64,000 bases of DNA, from the NCBI RefSeq assembly GCF_030269925.1, contig NC_085108.1, positions 2,480,001 to 2,544,000 of the forward strand, written 5' to 3'. Within the stretch, counting starts at the first letter, position 1; every line of letters begins with the position of its first letter. The notes under the pieces were generated by a model that worked only from the letters and a program-made list of their open reading frames with translations, did no database searches and was not told the DNA's origin. Source of the stretch: Bombyx mori. Taxonomy: Eukaryota > Arthropoda > Insecta > Lepidoptera > Bombycidae. Positions 21,962 to 32,794 of this stretch are shown piece by piece. Made by a program: the position numbers and the translations under genes.

Positions 21962-22555
21962 TTAGCTGTACCCGTCCTCTTCGCTGGGCATTTAAAATTA
22001 ACATTATTATTTCGCACCCCCACAAAGATTCCCATTATTAACGCCTCCGCAACTGGTTTTTTTTATTGCCCTTGTAGGCAGACGAGCATACGGCCCACCT
22101 GACGGTGAGTGGTTACCGTCGCCCATGGACTTCAGCAATGCCAGGGGCAGAGCCAAGCCGCTGCCTACCGCTTAATACTCTCCACAAGCCTCGTTTGAAG
22201 AAGGACATGTTATAGCGCTCGGGAAACACCGTGGAGGGGAGCTCATTCCATAGCCGGATGGTACGTGGCAAAAAAGACCTCTGGAAACGCACTGTGGATG
22301 ACTTCAGTGGCTCCAGGTAGTATGGATGAACTCTACTCCGGTGGCGGGCGGTGCGATGGTAAAAACGAGACGCCGGTATCATTTCGAACAATTGTAGGGT
22401 GTACGGAGTCCAACACTCATATAAATATTAGCCTATCCATTAAGTACATGTATATTCTACATGGATACCAAGTTTCAAGTCAATCGTATGCATGGTTCAG
22501 TAGTTATAACGGAACATCCGTAAAAACCACTGTAGATTTTTTATATTAGTATAGA
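21962..22555 (-). mobile_element. Helitron family D with nested family C LINE
   Basis: Same ends as 17989-18206 ('ttagctgtacccg...cttcgctgggcatttaaaatt' and 'atattagtataga'). Split by the LINE 22057-22400. Confidence 0.75.
22057..22400 (-). mobile_element. Family C LINE, ORF C-terminus and 3' end
   Basis: The minus strand reads RSFLPRTIRLWNELPSTVFP, then FKRGLWRVL, then the RQRLGSAPG stretch. The LWNxLP...VFP...FK pattern is the common C-terminus of many non-LTR retrotransposon pol proteins. It fixes family C as a LINE 3' end. Confidence 0.8.
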
Positions 22556-22682
22556 AGAAGTTCATAGGGAGTCAATCAGCGATAAAACATTTGCCGACCG
22601 CCAACTCTAACCCATCGCATCATTTATCAAACACAATTTTCATTAACATCACCGTTCCATCATAAAATTAAAGAAACTAACC

Positions 22683-22800
22683 AGTGTGGCGGGAAGCCAT
22701 CATAGAACACAAGATATTTGACAGATGCCTGAACCTCACTTACGACATTTTCAAGATCCTCCTCCCTGCATTATATTCCTCAGTGCCGAGGGTCATGACC
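22683..22800. repeat. Copy of unidentified dispersed repeat
   Basis: 'gtggcgggaagccatcatagaacacaagatatttgacag' matches 26282-26345 and 3770-3830. Confidence 0.55.
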
Positions 22801-22809
22801 TTTAGGCAC

Positions 22810-22960
22810 TAACTATACTAACTATACTGAGACCTTAGAACTAATATCTCAAGGTGGGTGGCGCAATTACGTCGTAGATGTCTATGGGCTCCAGTAACCA
22901 CTTAACACCAGGTGAGCTGTGAGCTCGTACACCCATCTAAGCAATAAAAAATAAAATATA
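22810..22960 (+). mobile_element. Bm1 SINE tail fragment
   Basis: From 'gaccttagaactaatatctcaagg' to 'acccatctaagcaataaaaa'. Confidence 0.8.
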
Positions 22961-22979
22961 AACTTTTGTTAGGTCTATG

Positions 22980-23097
22980 TTTTTTTTTATTGCCCTTGTA
23001 GGCAGATGAGCTTATGGCCAACCTGATGGTGAGTCGTTACCGTAGCCCATGGAGTTCAGCAATGCCAGGGGCAGAGTCAAGCCGCTGCCTACCGTTG
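22980..23097 (-). mobile_element. Family C LINE 3' end
   Basis: 'tttattgcccttgtaggcagatgagc...gccgctgcctaccg'. Confidence 0.8.
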
Positions 23098-23422
23098 TAT
23101 GTACCGAACGTTCCTCCATTCCTTCCTGCCCTCCGCGCAGTGGATAGCGGCATTGATGCTAGAGTCCAAAGTTAAATCTGATTCTCAAGATAAGCTAGCA
23201 TATATGCACGTTCCGAACAACAACATTGAGACCGTCGGTCTACAGATCAATATCCCCCGCTCGGTGGAAGATCTTTCACTTCGTCGTTAAGCCTTCCCCA
23301 TTAGCATTATCATCACCCCTGCCGTGAAGGCAGGAGAGAAAGCCCGGGCGAAGGAATCTCCTGAAAGCCCCAACTATGCCCGAGGACGGGGGGACACGAA
23401 GACCCGAAAGCAACCGGAAGTT

Positions 23423-23608
23423 ACTGGTGGTAGGACCTCTTGTGAGTCCGCACGGGTAGGTACCACCACCCTGCCTATTTCTGCCGTGAAGCAGTGATGC
23501 GTTTCGATTTTAAGGGTGGGGCATTTACGTTGTAGATGTCTATGGGTTCCATTAACCACTTAACACCAGGTGGGCTGTGAGCTCGTCCACCCATATAAAC
23601 AATAAAAC
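23423..23608 (+). mobile_element. Bm1 SINE, 5'-truncated, internal deletion
   Basis: Body jumps from 'gggtggggc' straight to 'atttacgttgtagatgtctatggg', then the tail. Confidence 0.8.
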
Positions 23609-23616
23609 TCTAAATC

Positions 23617-24050
23617 ATGTCATCGTGGTCTCAAAGATAACGGGCCCAGTGTAATCGTATCGAGCGATGGGATTGAGTCGGTGTTCGAATCCCGCAGACA
23701 AGTAGGCACTAATTTATGCAATTAAATATGTATGTACTAACAAAAAATTTCAAAAACCATTCCAAATTGAACGAGTGAAGTCGTGTAATTAAAATTCAAA
23801 GCAGCAAAATTTGCATATTATTTTTTGCGTTGAAATTTGTGATATTATGGTGCATCGAACCCAGGAGGATAGGAAATGTTTCTATCATGAATTAATCTTG
23901 CATTCCGGTCAGAGATTCGATCTCATTGCCTCTTCAAGGCAGTAGCCGACCTCAAGGCGGGCAGCATTTAGGTTGTAATGTCTACAGGCTTCGATGACCA
24001 CTTAAGATCAGTTGATCCTTGCTCGTTACTCAGTTACGTAAAAAGCAAAA
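23617..24050 (+). mobile_element. Old Bm1-related tRNA-derived SINE
   Basis: Head 'atcgtggtctcaaagataacgggcccagtgta...ggtgttcgaatcccgcag', then a strongly diverged body and tail ('atttaggttgtaatgtctacagg...ccacttaagatcag'). Older than the other copies. Confidence 0.6.
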
Positions 24051-24325
24051 AGAGATAAAGAGATAAAAAGCAAAAATAAAATAAAAACATCATATATGTA
24101 AATCAATTATTTATTATTTTAAAGTCTAGAATCTTAATTAGTTAAAATTTCCCTTGTAACGTGATATCGACGGAGGAAAGCAGAAATGTCGTAACTTACA
24201 TTTTGGGGCTAATTCACTATTCCAATATCTGGTGTAAAGTTGGTTGGTTTTTCAAGTTACGACAATTACACTTCCCTCTATTGAAATGTAGTTAGAGAAC
24301 CTGAGGTTTAAAAAGTAATGATTTA

Positions 24326-25486
24326 TCAGTCAAAGATAGAAGCTCCCCCGCATCTGCAGGCAGGAAAGCAGTGGCCGGTGATGAAGATCACACCAGTGGC
24401 ACGGGCCCGCCCACCGAACTCTACAACACCAATGATAGGCACGTGTCCGCCTACAGTGGCGGCACCAGCGACTGGGAGCTCGCCAGCGATAGCCAGACTG
24501 CCTAGGCCAGACCCGCCGTACTTCCTAGAGCCGCCGTAGCAGACAGGCCCGTAGTCAGACCCGCCGAGGGGGGCGATACACGTGCCGATATGGTTTCCAC
24601 TGTAATCCTCACGTCCCAAACACTGACCATACACAGTCTGAAATAGGGTAAATTTATTTTATTACAAAAGTAACGATGCCACACGCTTCCGCCGAAGTCG
24701 GACAAATATGGCGGTATCGAGTTCTTCTCTACAAGAGAACTAGAGTCTGGGACATTGCGTGGAACCATAAATTAAGGCTGGTGCGAAATCAATCCAAAAC
24801 AGGATTTCAATCTAGTCACAGTTTAAAGCATTTGTGTCCACAGGGTGACTAATATTTCCTGGTTTTTTTATTGCTTAGATAGGTAGATAAGCTCACGGCC
24901 CGCCTGGTCTTAATTGGTTTCCGGAGCCCATAGAAGTCTACAACGGAAATGCCATCACTCATCTTGAGACATGAGTCCTAAGTCTCAGTTCTATGTTACA
25001 ACGGTTGCTCCACTCTTCAAGTCGTAACACATTACTGCTCATTGGCAGAAATAGGCGGGGTTGTGGTATCTACCAGTATGTGCCTTGTATTGTGTTTTCG
25101 ATATGTTGTGCTCAAAGCTATGTGAGGTCATCTCCCCGAATGCTATTTTTATGAGCAAGATATTTCAAAGCATCATATTTGGACGCATCAGTCGTCTATG
25201 AAACTCTTGTAGGCAGCCGAGCATACGGCCCACCTGATGGTGAGTGGTTACTGTCGCCCATGGACCTCAGCAACGCCAGCGGCAGAGCCAAGCCGCTGCC
25301 TACAAACCGTGATCGCTGTTATATATACTTTTTCAAACAAGGTTAGAAACGAGCCGCCTGTGATAGGATATAGTTTAATTATATCCTGGCATTATAGAGG
25401 AACTTCAACAACTTTAATTAGCCACGTTGTACCCGTGAGATTGTCCATCGATCGATATATATAAAAATGAATTGCTGTTCGTTAGT

Positions 25487-25541
<55 letters not shown>

Positions 25542-26073
25542 CCTACCTATGCTGATAACCTTGAGAGGCTATTTCAGCTTCACCCTAACGTTTGTAGGTG
25601 AGCTCGCGGGGCTCAACCGGAGAGTTGCTAACACTGACCCTAGCAAGAGCAGTGCTTCGCAGAATCTACCACCGGATCGGAAACGCGACCCACTGAGAAG
25701 ATCCGGCGAGAAACTCAGTGGGCTCATAGTCTCGCTAAAACTCGAGAACGGCTGGACCGATTTGGCTAATTTTGTCCTTGAATTATTTGTGGAAGTCCAG
25801 AGAAGGTTTAAAAGTTAGATAAACATGAAAATGCTCGGAATTAAATAAAAATAACAATTTTGTTTTTCCTTTGATGTGTCCCCCGTCGGACGGATTCCTT
25901 TTATTTGTTTTAACTTTATTTTATGCAAAAGTTTAGGTCTTTAATTTATCGATTGAGGCACTACGAAGTCCGCCGGGTCAGTTAGTGCTGGATAAAAATT
26001 AAAAGTTAAAACATTTCTAACTTACTTGCAACAAGACTTGGATGCAAAGGTAATAGATGATCAAATGAGACAT
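24326..26073 (-). CDS. G5: A-type chorion protein
   Basis: Two exons, complement of 24326-24637 and 26026-26073, giving 119 residues. Exon 1 encodes MSHLIIYYLCIQVLLQ and ends at GTAAGT; I found it about 1.4 kb upstream of exon 2 by this donor pattern. Exon 2 starts after ATTTCAG with TVYGQCLGRED. The central domain is A-family ([20 protein letters not shown], then VVEFGGRARATGVIFITG). The right arm is odd: CFPACRCGGASIFD instead of a Tyr-terminated CGCG arm, and the left arm has more polar and charged residues than usual. The intron holds Bm1, family C and a Helitron. The partner is G6, 2.5 kb away. Confidence 0.82.
24860..25085 (-). mobile_element. Bm1 SINE, head missing
   Basis: 'tttttattgcttagataggtagataagctc...gggttgtggtatctaccag', diverged. 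In the G5 intron. Confidence 0.8.
25205..25310 (-). mobile_element. Family C LINE 3' end
   Basis: 'cttgtaggcagccgagcatacggcccacc...ccaagccgctgcctac'. In the G5 intron. Confidence 0.8.
25452..25985 (+). mobile_element. Helitron family B interrupted by family J LINE
   Basis: Begins with the family B 5' end and continues after the LINE with 'agtctcgctaaaactcgagaacggctggaccg'. 'gttagtctc' occurs before the T-run and 'atagtctcgc' after, consistent with a short target duplication. The end is gtcagttag, so the usual CTAG is mutated to TTAG. Confidence 0.78.
25489..25735 (-). mobile_element. Family J LINE 3' end with about 50-nt poly(A)
   Basis: The T-run 25489-25540 is the antisense poly(A), then 'cctacctatgctgataacc...' and the hairpin region to 'ctcagtgggct'. 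Confidence 0.82.
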
Positions 26074-26200
26074 ATTTACTGCAGAGCTAGATGCGCGATA
26101 GCCTCAAAGCATGTCACGATCAGTGTATTAATACATTTCCTATTTCGAATGACGAAATAATTTGCAATCAAATCGTACTTACGATTAAAATTGCGTACGT
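26074..26200 (-). promoter_or_regulatory. G5 proximal promoter, weak TATA
   Basis: A TATA-like ATTAATAC lies at about 26124-26133. A near-hexamer GTCACGA lies at 26112-26118. Beyond about 26280 the DNA is a dispersed repeat, so the original shared promoter with G6 has been split. Confidence 0.45.
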
Positions 26201-26281
26201 ACTCAGCAAAAACGTTTAAATAGAAATTTTTACATAAGACATTTAAAAATACGTTGCAATATTAATTTACGATTTGTTATT

Positions 26282-26450
26282 GTGGCGGGTAGCCATCATA
26301 CAACGCAAGATAATTGACAGATGCCTCAATCTCGCTTACGACATTTTCAAGATAAATTCGGACCGTCGGTCTACCGAGCAAATATCACCTGCTCGGTGGA
26401 AGATCTTCCCTTTGTCGTCTAAGCCTTCCCAAACTGGTGACCTGCGACGT
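26282..26450. repeat. Unidentified dispersed repeat
   Basis: 'gtggcgggtagccatcatacaacgcaagata' to 'ggtggaagatcttccc'; the second half matches 23235-23310. Confidence 0.5.
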
Positions 26451-26794
26451 GATGTGAACACGCAACCTTCTGATTCATCATCAGCGCATCAAGAACTTCG
26501 GCTACCACAATCCCCGCATTCTCGCAGATAAAAGCAAGTCATCGACAGTCGTCCCACAGCAAGCCAGCCTCGCAACCTCAACAGGACCATCGCAGCTGAC
26601 TCACCGCGCTTCCTGGTCCTACGGCACGCACCTGCACTGCCTCATCGCGCAGTATTCAAGCTCAGTCTCGACTCACCGCAGACTTCGAGCAGCACTGGCG
26701 ACAATCACGCAGCATTTCAAGCTCAGTTTCGACTTACCGCAAACTTCGAGCAGCACTGGCGCTTGCAAGCTAATCTCAGCACGGACAACGATAA

Positions 26795-26998
26795 CGCCTA
26801 TTTCTGCCGTGAAGCAGTAATGCGTTTCGGTTTGAAGGGTGGGGCAGCCGTTTTAACTATACTGAGAACTTAGAACTTATATCTCAAGGTGAGTGGCCCA
26901 TTTACGTTGTAGATGTCTATGGGCTCCAGTAACCGCTTAACACCAGGTGGGCTGTGAGCTCGTCCACCCATTTAAGCAATAAATATAAAAATAAATTT
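26795..26998 (+). mobile_element. Bm1 SINE, 5'-truncated
   Basis: From 'ctatttctgccgtgaagcag' to 'acccatttaagcaataaa'. Confidence 0.85.
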
Positions 26999-27705
26999 GT
27001 TATTGTATTATTGTTTAAATTTTCGCCACCAATTAGAATCGAGCTGTGTTGTGACGCTAGAAACGCGTGCGGTTGCAATTGATTAAGAATATTGTTCCAT
27101 GACCCTACTATCCAATAAAACTGTACGATTTAGATGATTCAGTATAAACACGCCAACTGGTTTAAAAAAAAATACGCATCTCTTAATTTCACTGAAATCT
27201 CAAGCCCAGAAATATTAATAACAACTTCAAGTCTATTGCCGTTACATCTTTTATATAATATATATTTTATATACTCGTCGTGGAAAAGACGTCCGGAGTT
27301 CGAATCCCGCATCTAAGCATCTAAGCAATAAGTTTAAAAAAAGCAGACTAATTCATAGTCAAAATAAGTACCAATTCTCGAAAGGACCCGAAGGCCTGTC
27401 ATTTTCTCTACCTTTTTTTGTAATTACACATATTATTATTTAAGTTTTAAATATTACAAACGTTGACCAAATAAAATGAAAAGGTCCGGGAGCACGCGTC
27501 ATTTTCCCAGAACCTTCTAGAATGTTTTAGAATTAACTTTACTATGATTTATTGCAGAAGACCTACCTAGATGTGTTTCATCAAATTCGTAATTCGAAAC
27601 CTGTATTTAGTTTACTATGTAAATCCGAGAAGTTTTGTGTTATGCGCGAACATAATTAACTGCACAATTGTAAGCACATTCATGATTTAGATGCATTAGT
27701 AATAA
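26999..27705. other. Unassigned sequence with a minimal Bm1 remnant
   Basis: 27268-27334 reads 'ctcgtcgtggaaaagacgtccgg agttcgaatcccgc' joined directly to 'atctaagcatctaagcaataa', i.e. head plus tail with the whole Bm1 body missing. The rest has no recognised content. Confidence 0.5.
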
Positions 27706-28396
27706 CTAGTGGTCCCGCAGTAGTCGAAATTCGACTATAATTAATTGAAATTATAAGTTTGTATATACACTATTATGATTCTATTGTCTAAGAGTTCTAC
27801 TTCAAAGAATTCTATTTCTTCATAGATTTCGCTAAGACTACACTTTAGACAAATATTAACAAAGACAAACAATATTTAACCTATTCTCAATTTGACCACA
27901 GACTTTAAGCAATAAGAAAAATTTGACATTGAACAAATAGTATGCATGCGTGTGTGCGTCAAATACATGGTATGTAGTGTGTGTAATGTTTTCTTTAGTG
28001 ATTTAATGTATTTTTTATGCATTATTTAAAAAAAATATTAGCATTTTGCACTCCTTCTCTACATCCTCTATAAGTGTGAGAAATGTCATACTCCTCCGTC
28101 TACGCAATTTTCGTAAAAACGGATATAAAGTTTTTGCTTCACGTATTAATATATCGACGCTTGAAAGGCAAACATGACTAAGCGACAATAGCTGCTTTAT
28201 ACATAAATGATAGGCAATAACCATATTCGATGCGAAAAAAATATATATTTCTAGATCTATTAAAATAATTTCAATCCTACAGTTTAAGATTCGTTAAAAT
28301 ATAATTTGTTTTCAGGTATTTCAACTTTAAATTAGTCTACTGTAAAGTTCACGCATTGTCGCTTAGTCACGTTTGCCTTTCAAGCGTCGATATAGA
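27706..28396 (-). mobile_element. Helitron family A with nested MITE
   Basis: The minus strand ends GCGGGACCACTAG (27706-27718) and starts TCTATA (28391-28396). A TA-flanked TIR element sits 6 nt from its 5' end. Confidence 0.82.
28154..28390. mobile_element. MITE with 36-bp terminal inverted repeats
   Basis: Left end tcgacgcttgaaaggcaaac and right end gtttgcctttcaagcgtcga; 35 of 36 positions pair. TA is duplicated on both sides, judged against intact Helitron copies, which suits the Tc1/mariner group. 237 bp, no coding capacity. Confidence 0.82.
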
Positions 28397-28570
28397 TTAT
28401 ATCACAGTTCAAATTTAAATTATCATTTTACGCAACACCCAACACATTCTAATTTCACAGTCGATTACGTCGGCGGCAGATAATATTTGTTATAAAAACA
28501 ATATTTATAATTGTTTTTGATCACACAACTGGAGGAACACGGTCCGTAATACAATCACCAGAAGATAAAA
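28397..28570 (+). promoter_or_regulatory. G6 proximal promoter
   Basis: TATA box TATAAAA at about 28491-28497, preceded by GGCAGATAATA (GATA motif) near 28474-28484. The Helitron ends directly upstream, leaving only 174 bp of native promoter. Confidence 0.65.
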
Positions 28571-30500
28571 TGGCCACCAATATTGTGCTCCTCGTTTGCT
28601 TTCAAGTACTATTAGTTCAGGTAAGGACTTTTTTATTGCTTAGGTGAGTAGACGAGCTCACAGCCCACCTGATGTTAAGTGGTTACTGGAGCCCATAGAC
28701 ATCTACAACGTAAATGCGTCACCCACCTTGAGATATAAGTTGTAAGGTCTCAAGTATAGTTACAACGGCTGCCCCACCCTTCAAACCGAAACGCATTACT
28801 GCTTCACGGCAGAAAAATAGGCAGGGTGGTGGTACATACCCGCGCGGACTCACAAGAGGTCCTACCACCAGTAATTACGCAAATTATAATTTTGCGGGTT
28901 TGATTTTTATTACACGATGTTATTCCTTCACCGTGGAAGTCAATCGTGAACATTTGTTGAGTACGTATTTCATTAGGAAAATTGGTACCCGCCTGAGATT
29001 CGAACATCGGTGCATCGCCTCAACACGTATGCACCAGACGTCTTATCCACGTTAGGCCACGACGACTATAATATACTAGACAAAACTCTGGACAATCAAG
29101 CATGTAATTCTCGCTAAAATTGAGTATAAACTGATTTTGGTTCAAGGCTTATAAAAAAACTGCAACTATTATAATTAAAACGCGAAAAATTAATAATTTT
29201 GTTACACATTTTATGGCAACTCCATAGTTTCTTGTTACGTATCCATTGGATAAAAAACGTTTGATTTTGTTTGTGAGATTTAATCAGCTATGTAATAGAT
29301 TGCAATTAAAAAAGTTCTGTTTACGCCTTATACATCCTTAAGATACTTTGTCTATTTGAGAATTCTCACCGATTTCACGATTGGTTCAGCAGAATCCTGA
29401 AATGGGGCTCCGGAATGAGCCCCGTGACCTGACGTACACATTCGGTGATGATAGCATAACCCTTGAGATTACTATCAATAAGTAGGAAAAATAATTAAAT
29501 ACGGTTTATAGCAATTTAACAGCCGTCTGGTGTAGTGGTAACACTACACAAGGGGGTCGCGGGTTCGAATCCCACCCAGCGAAGATATTTGTATGATAAA
29601 TATAAAATGTATTTTGCAGGGTTATTATGCATATATATGAAATATATGTATGTGTACAATAAAAATCTTACATTTATTTCCCTTATCTGGTACCTGTAAC
29701 ACAAGTTCTTTACGAACTTAGCACGGGACAGGTTGACGTGGCGTGATTGCTTAAAAAAATTAGCAACAATTTTTTGAGTCAAAGGTGTTTTATTACTACA
29801 CTACTTTTATGAAATGTAAAATAATTGACAATCTGCACTGATTGATATATTTCATGCCAATTCTGTTGCGTCATCCGACTTGTGGTGCTGCTTTGTCTGA
29901 TGATCGAAATGTCTCAGTCGTTATGTATCTCATAAAAGAGTATTTAAAATCCCTGCTTCTGACAAGAGTCGTGGACCTGGATTTTGAGGAGTCAGAACAT
30001 GTTACTATAGATTTAATAGTTTTATTTGCCATTTTCAGACTGCCTTCAGTCAATGCCTTGGCCGTGATCCCCTATTGGGAGGACTGGGCCCGTATGGCCC
30101 TGGTTGGGGACCTTACGACCCTATTGGCCCGTTCGATGGTTCGGTCTACGGCGCACCATATTCATCAGGGTTCATCACTCCTGGCAGTTTGGCCGCATCA
30201 TGCGGCGGAGGCCTGGCTGTTACGAGCAATTCACCGATCACTCCCACTGGTCTGACGGTTACCTCTGAGAATTCTATCGAAGGTACCGTCTCTGTGGTGG
30301 GACAGCTGCCGTTCCTGGGTGCGGTGGCTACTGATGGCGCGTTCCCCACTGCTGGACTTGGGGCTGTGGTGTACGGCTGCGGTGATGGCGCTATTGGCAT
30401 AGTTTCCGAAGCCCCTATTTCCGCTCCCGGTCCTGTCGGCTATGGCGGATGGCCGGGAGTTGGCTATAAAGGACCCTGTGGATGTGGTGGAATTTATTAA
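28571..30500 (+). CDS. G6: B-type chorion protein
   Basis: Two exons, 28571-28621 and 30039-30500, giving 170 residues. Exon 1 encodes MATNIVLLVCFQVLLVQ with a GTAAGG donor. Exon 2 starts after ATTTTCAG with TAFSQCLGRDP. The left arm is rich in Gly, Pro and Tyr. The B-family central domain reads LTVTSENSIEGTVSVVGQLP, then VATDGAFPTAGLGAVVYGCG, followed by GDGAIGI. The right arm ends GPCGCGGIY. An AATAAA lies at about 30534. The intron holds Bm1 and a second tRNA-derived SINE. G5 is the expected divergent partner. Confidence 0.9.
28628..29068 (-). mobile_element. Bm1 SINE, near full length
   Basis: In the G6 intron, starting only 6-7 nt after the donor. Body, head and B box are present. Confidence 0.9.
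29070..29517. other. Rest of G6 intron, unassigned
   Basis: AT-rich, nothing recognised. Confidence 0.4.
29518..29775 (+). mobile_element. Second tRNA-derived SINE family
   Basis: Head 'agccgtctggtgtagtggtaac' (A box) and 'gcgggttcgaatcccacc' (B box), then an unrelated body ending 'cttagcacgggacaggttgacgtggcgtg'. It lacks an acceptor stem and anticodon arm, so it is not a tRNA gene. Confidence 0.7.
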
Positions 30501-30591
30501 ATAATTAATTGTTAATTGTTACCTTTTGTGTGTAATAAATCTTTTGTAGAATGTACCTCTTTCTTTCTTTCTATTTTATTTATGTTTGAGT

Positions 30592-31016
30592 CAAACTAGC
30601 GGCCCGCTCCGACTTCGATCGGGTTTTTAACAAAAATTTCAACGATATTTGACGTTGTTTTATTTTTTTAAATAAAATAACACTTATTGCGGCATAACTA
30701 TAATAGTTAGACATGTGCTGTCGCAACACTTTTTGTAAATAATAATGTGTTCTACAAAGCCATAGTACATTATTTTATTCTACCGTCAATAGTTTTCGCA
30801 GGGCACGCGATGTAAAGAATATTTTAGGTAATTTTCTTACACTTTGGGTTACATTATTGGAGTTTTAGTAACGGTCCCTAATTTTTTTCAAAAAAGATTA
30901 TAGCTCATGTCACTTGGAAATAGCGTAGCTTCCAAACAGTGCAATAATTTTTCAAATCGGTTCAGTCGTTTCGGAGCCTATTCAATACAAACAGACATAC
31001 TCTCATACATTTTATT
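30592..31016. mobile_element. Unclassified LINE-like 3' tail
   Basis: Starts 'ctagcggcccgctccgacttcgatcgggt' and ends 'tcggttcagtcgtttcggagcctattcaatacaaacagacatactctcatac', the kind of 3' tail seen on RTE-type elements. Confidence 0.55.
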
Positions 31017-31017
31017 A

Positions 31018-31262
31018 CTGGTGGTAGGACCTCTTGTCAGTCCGCGCGGCTAGGTACCCACCGCCCTGCCTATGTCTACCGTGAAGCAGTAATGCGTTTC
31101 GGTTTGAAGGGTGTGGCAGCCGTTGTAACTACACTTGAGACCTTAGAACTTATATCTCAAGGTGGGTGGCGCATTTCGTTGCAGATGTCTATGGGCTCCA
31201 GTAACCACTTAACACCAGGTGGGCTGTGAGGTCGTTCACCCATCTAAGCAATTAAAAAAAAA
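31018..31262 (+). mobile_element. Bm1 SINE, 5'-truncated
   Basis: 'actggtggtaggacctcttgtcagtcc' to 'cccatctaagcaatt' plus A-rich tail and (CA)n. Confidence 0.85.
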
Positions 31263-31558
31263 AACACACACACACACACAAATCTTTCATCTTTATAATA
31301 ATATTATAGTATTGATTAGCGACCCGGCCTTGCTTCGCTTCGGCAACCGCAGCTTATTAATGATCTTATTGAATTTTCTTTTATACAAACCTGGAAGTAA
31401 CAAACAATAAAAAAAGAATGTAACAAAATAACAAATCTAATCTTTCCTCTTCATGGTCCTATTTTGGCGATAATGACTTCACATAAAAGACAGATCGTCG
31501 ATTCTGTCGCAGACTTTTTGTAGGACCATTTAAAATAAATATTTCCATTTTATATTAG

Positions 31559-32092
31559 ATAGCTGAAACCCGCAATGCTACCCGCGGTTATTGCCGTAAC
31601 GCGAGTGAGGCCGCGGGGCGAAGCTAGTCTAAAAAAAGTTTCCGAAGTTACTCCTTATATCATCAGCTACCTATTAGTGAAAGTCTCGTCAAAATCGGTC
31701 CAGCCGTTCCAGAGTTTAGCCGGAACAAACAGATAGACAGACAAACAGACAGACCGACAAAAATTGTAAAAAATATAATTTTATTTTATTATACACTAGC
31801 TGAGTCTCGCGATGCTACCCGCGGTTATTGTCGTACCGCGGGTGACGCCACGGGGCAAAGCTAGTCTAAAAAAGCCTATATTACTCCTTATATCATCAGC
31901 TACCTATCAGTGAAAGTTCCGTCAAAATCGGTCCAGCCGTTCCAGAGATTAGCTGGAACAAACAGACAGACAGACCGACAAAAATTGTAAAAAATATTAT
32001 TTTGGTGTATGTACCGTATAAATATTCATATGCATGTAGTAAAAAGCGGTTATTTCAATATTACAAACAGACATTCCAATTTTATTGATAGG
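31559..32092 (+). repeat. Tandemly duplicated LINE-like 3' end
   Basis: Two copies (about 31559-31795 and 31797-32092) of 'gctacccgcggttattg...ccgcggggc(g/a)aagctagtctaaa...caaaatcggtccagccgttccagag...acagacagaccgacaaaaattgtaaaaaat'. The second continues further. Probably RTE-like tails. Confidence 0.65.
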
Positions 32093-32129
32093 TGTAGATA
32101 TTGGCTGACGTAAGCGTCACACTAAACAC

Positions 32130-32370
32130 GTCATTAGCGATCCTCCCGATCCACTATCGATACTTTTAGGTACCTCAAGCGCCAGTCACAGTTCTCATTG
32201 AATCTATCACTTGCGGCGAAGCGATCGGCGAGCAAACTAACCCTCAGACAGCCACTGAGTTTCTAGCCGGATCTTCTCAGTGGGTCGCGTTTCCGATCCG
32301 GTGGTAGATTCTGCGAAGCACTGCTCTTGCTAGGGCCAGTGCTAGCAACGTCCCAGGTTAGAGCTACTAT
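32130..32370 (+). mobile_element. Family J LINE 3' end
   Basis: 'ttttaggtacctcaagcgccagtcac', hairpin, 'gctagggccagtgctagcaacgtcc'. Confidence 0.78.
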
Positions 32371-32794
32371 CAATTAATAGGAAAAATAATAATTAGATAG
32401 GGTTTGCAGGAACTATATTTAGAATCAAAGGTGTATTATTGCTATTGAATTATACTACCCGTATTTTAGCAAAGGAAGAAAAAAAAAAAGAAGTTGTCCT
32501 AACAGAATTGAGATGAACCATAATATTTTTCTTGTGAAAATCATTCATGCTTTTTTATTACAGTTACATTCTTTATCGGTTATTATAAACGTTGAAAACT
32601 CATGTTTTTTTTTTCGAAAAATCAATGAAGACGTAATTAAAAGTATTTTAATAGTTTAATCTAATGTTCTTTCATTGAAAATCCATTGTTTTCGACGCTT
32701 CGAGAATAGTTCATAGTTCCTCTGGTCAAAAACGACTAAGGTATTATTTGTCGACATTTGATACTATTCTAACTACCATCAGTTTCTCTATAAA

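Noticed and set aside
26180..26215. Alternative first exon for G5 with ACG in place of ATG
   Set aside because: It would need a lost start codon and has no TATA; a proper ATG exon with GTAAGT donor exists at 26026-26073.
29521..29585. Possible tRNA gene
   Set aside because: A and B box motifs are present but there is no matching acceptor stem or anticodon arm, and a SINE-like body follows.
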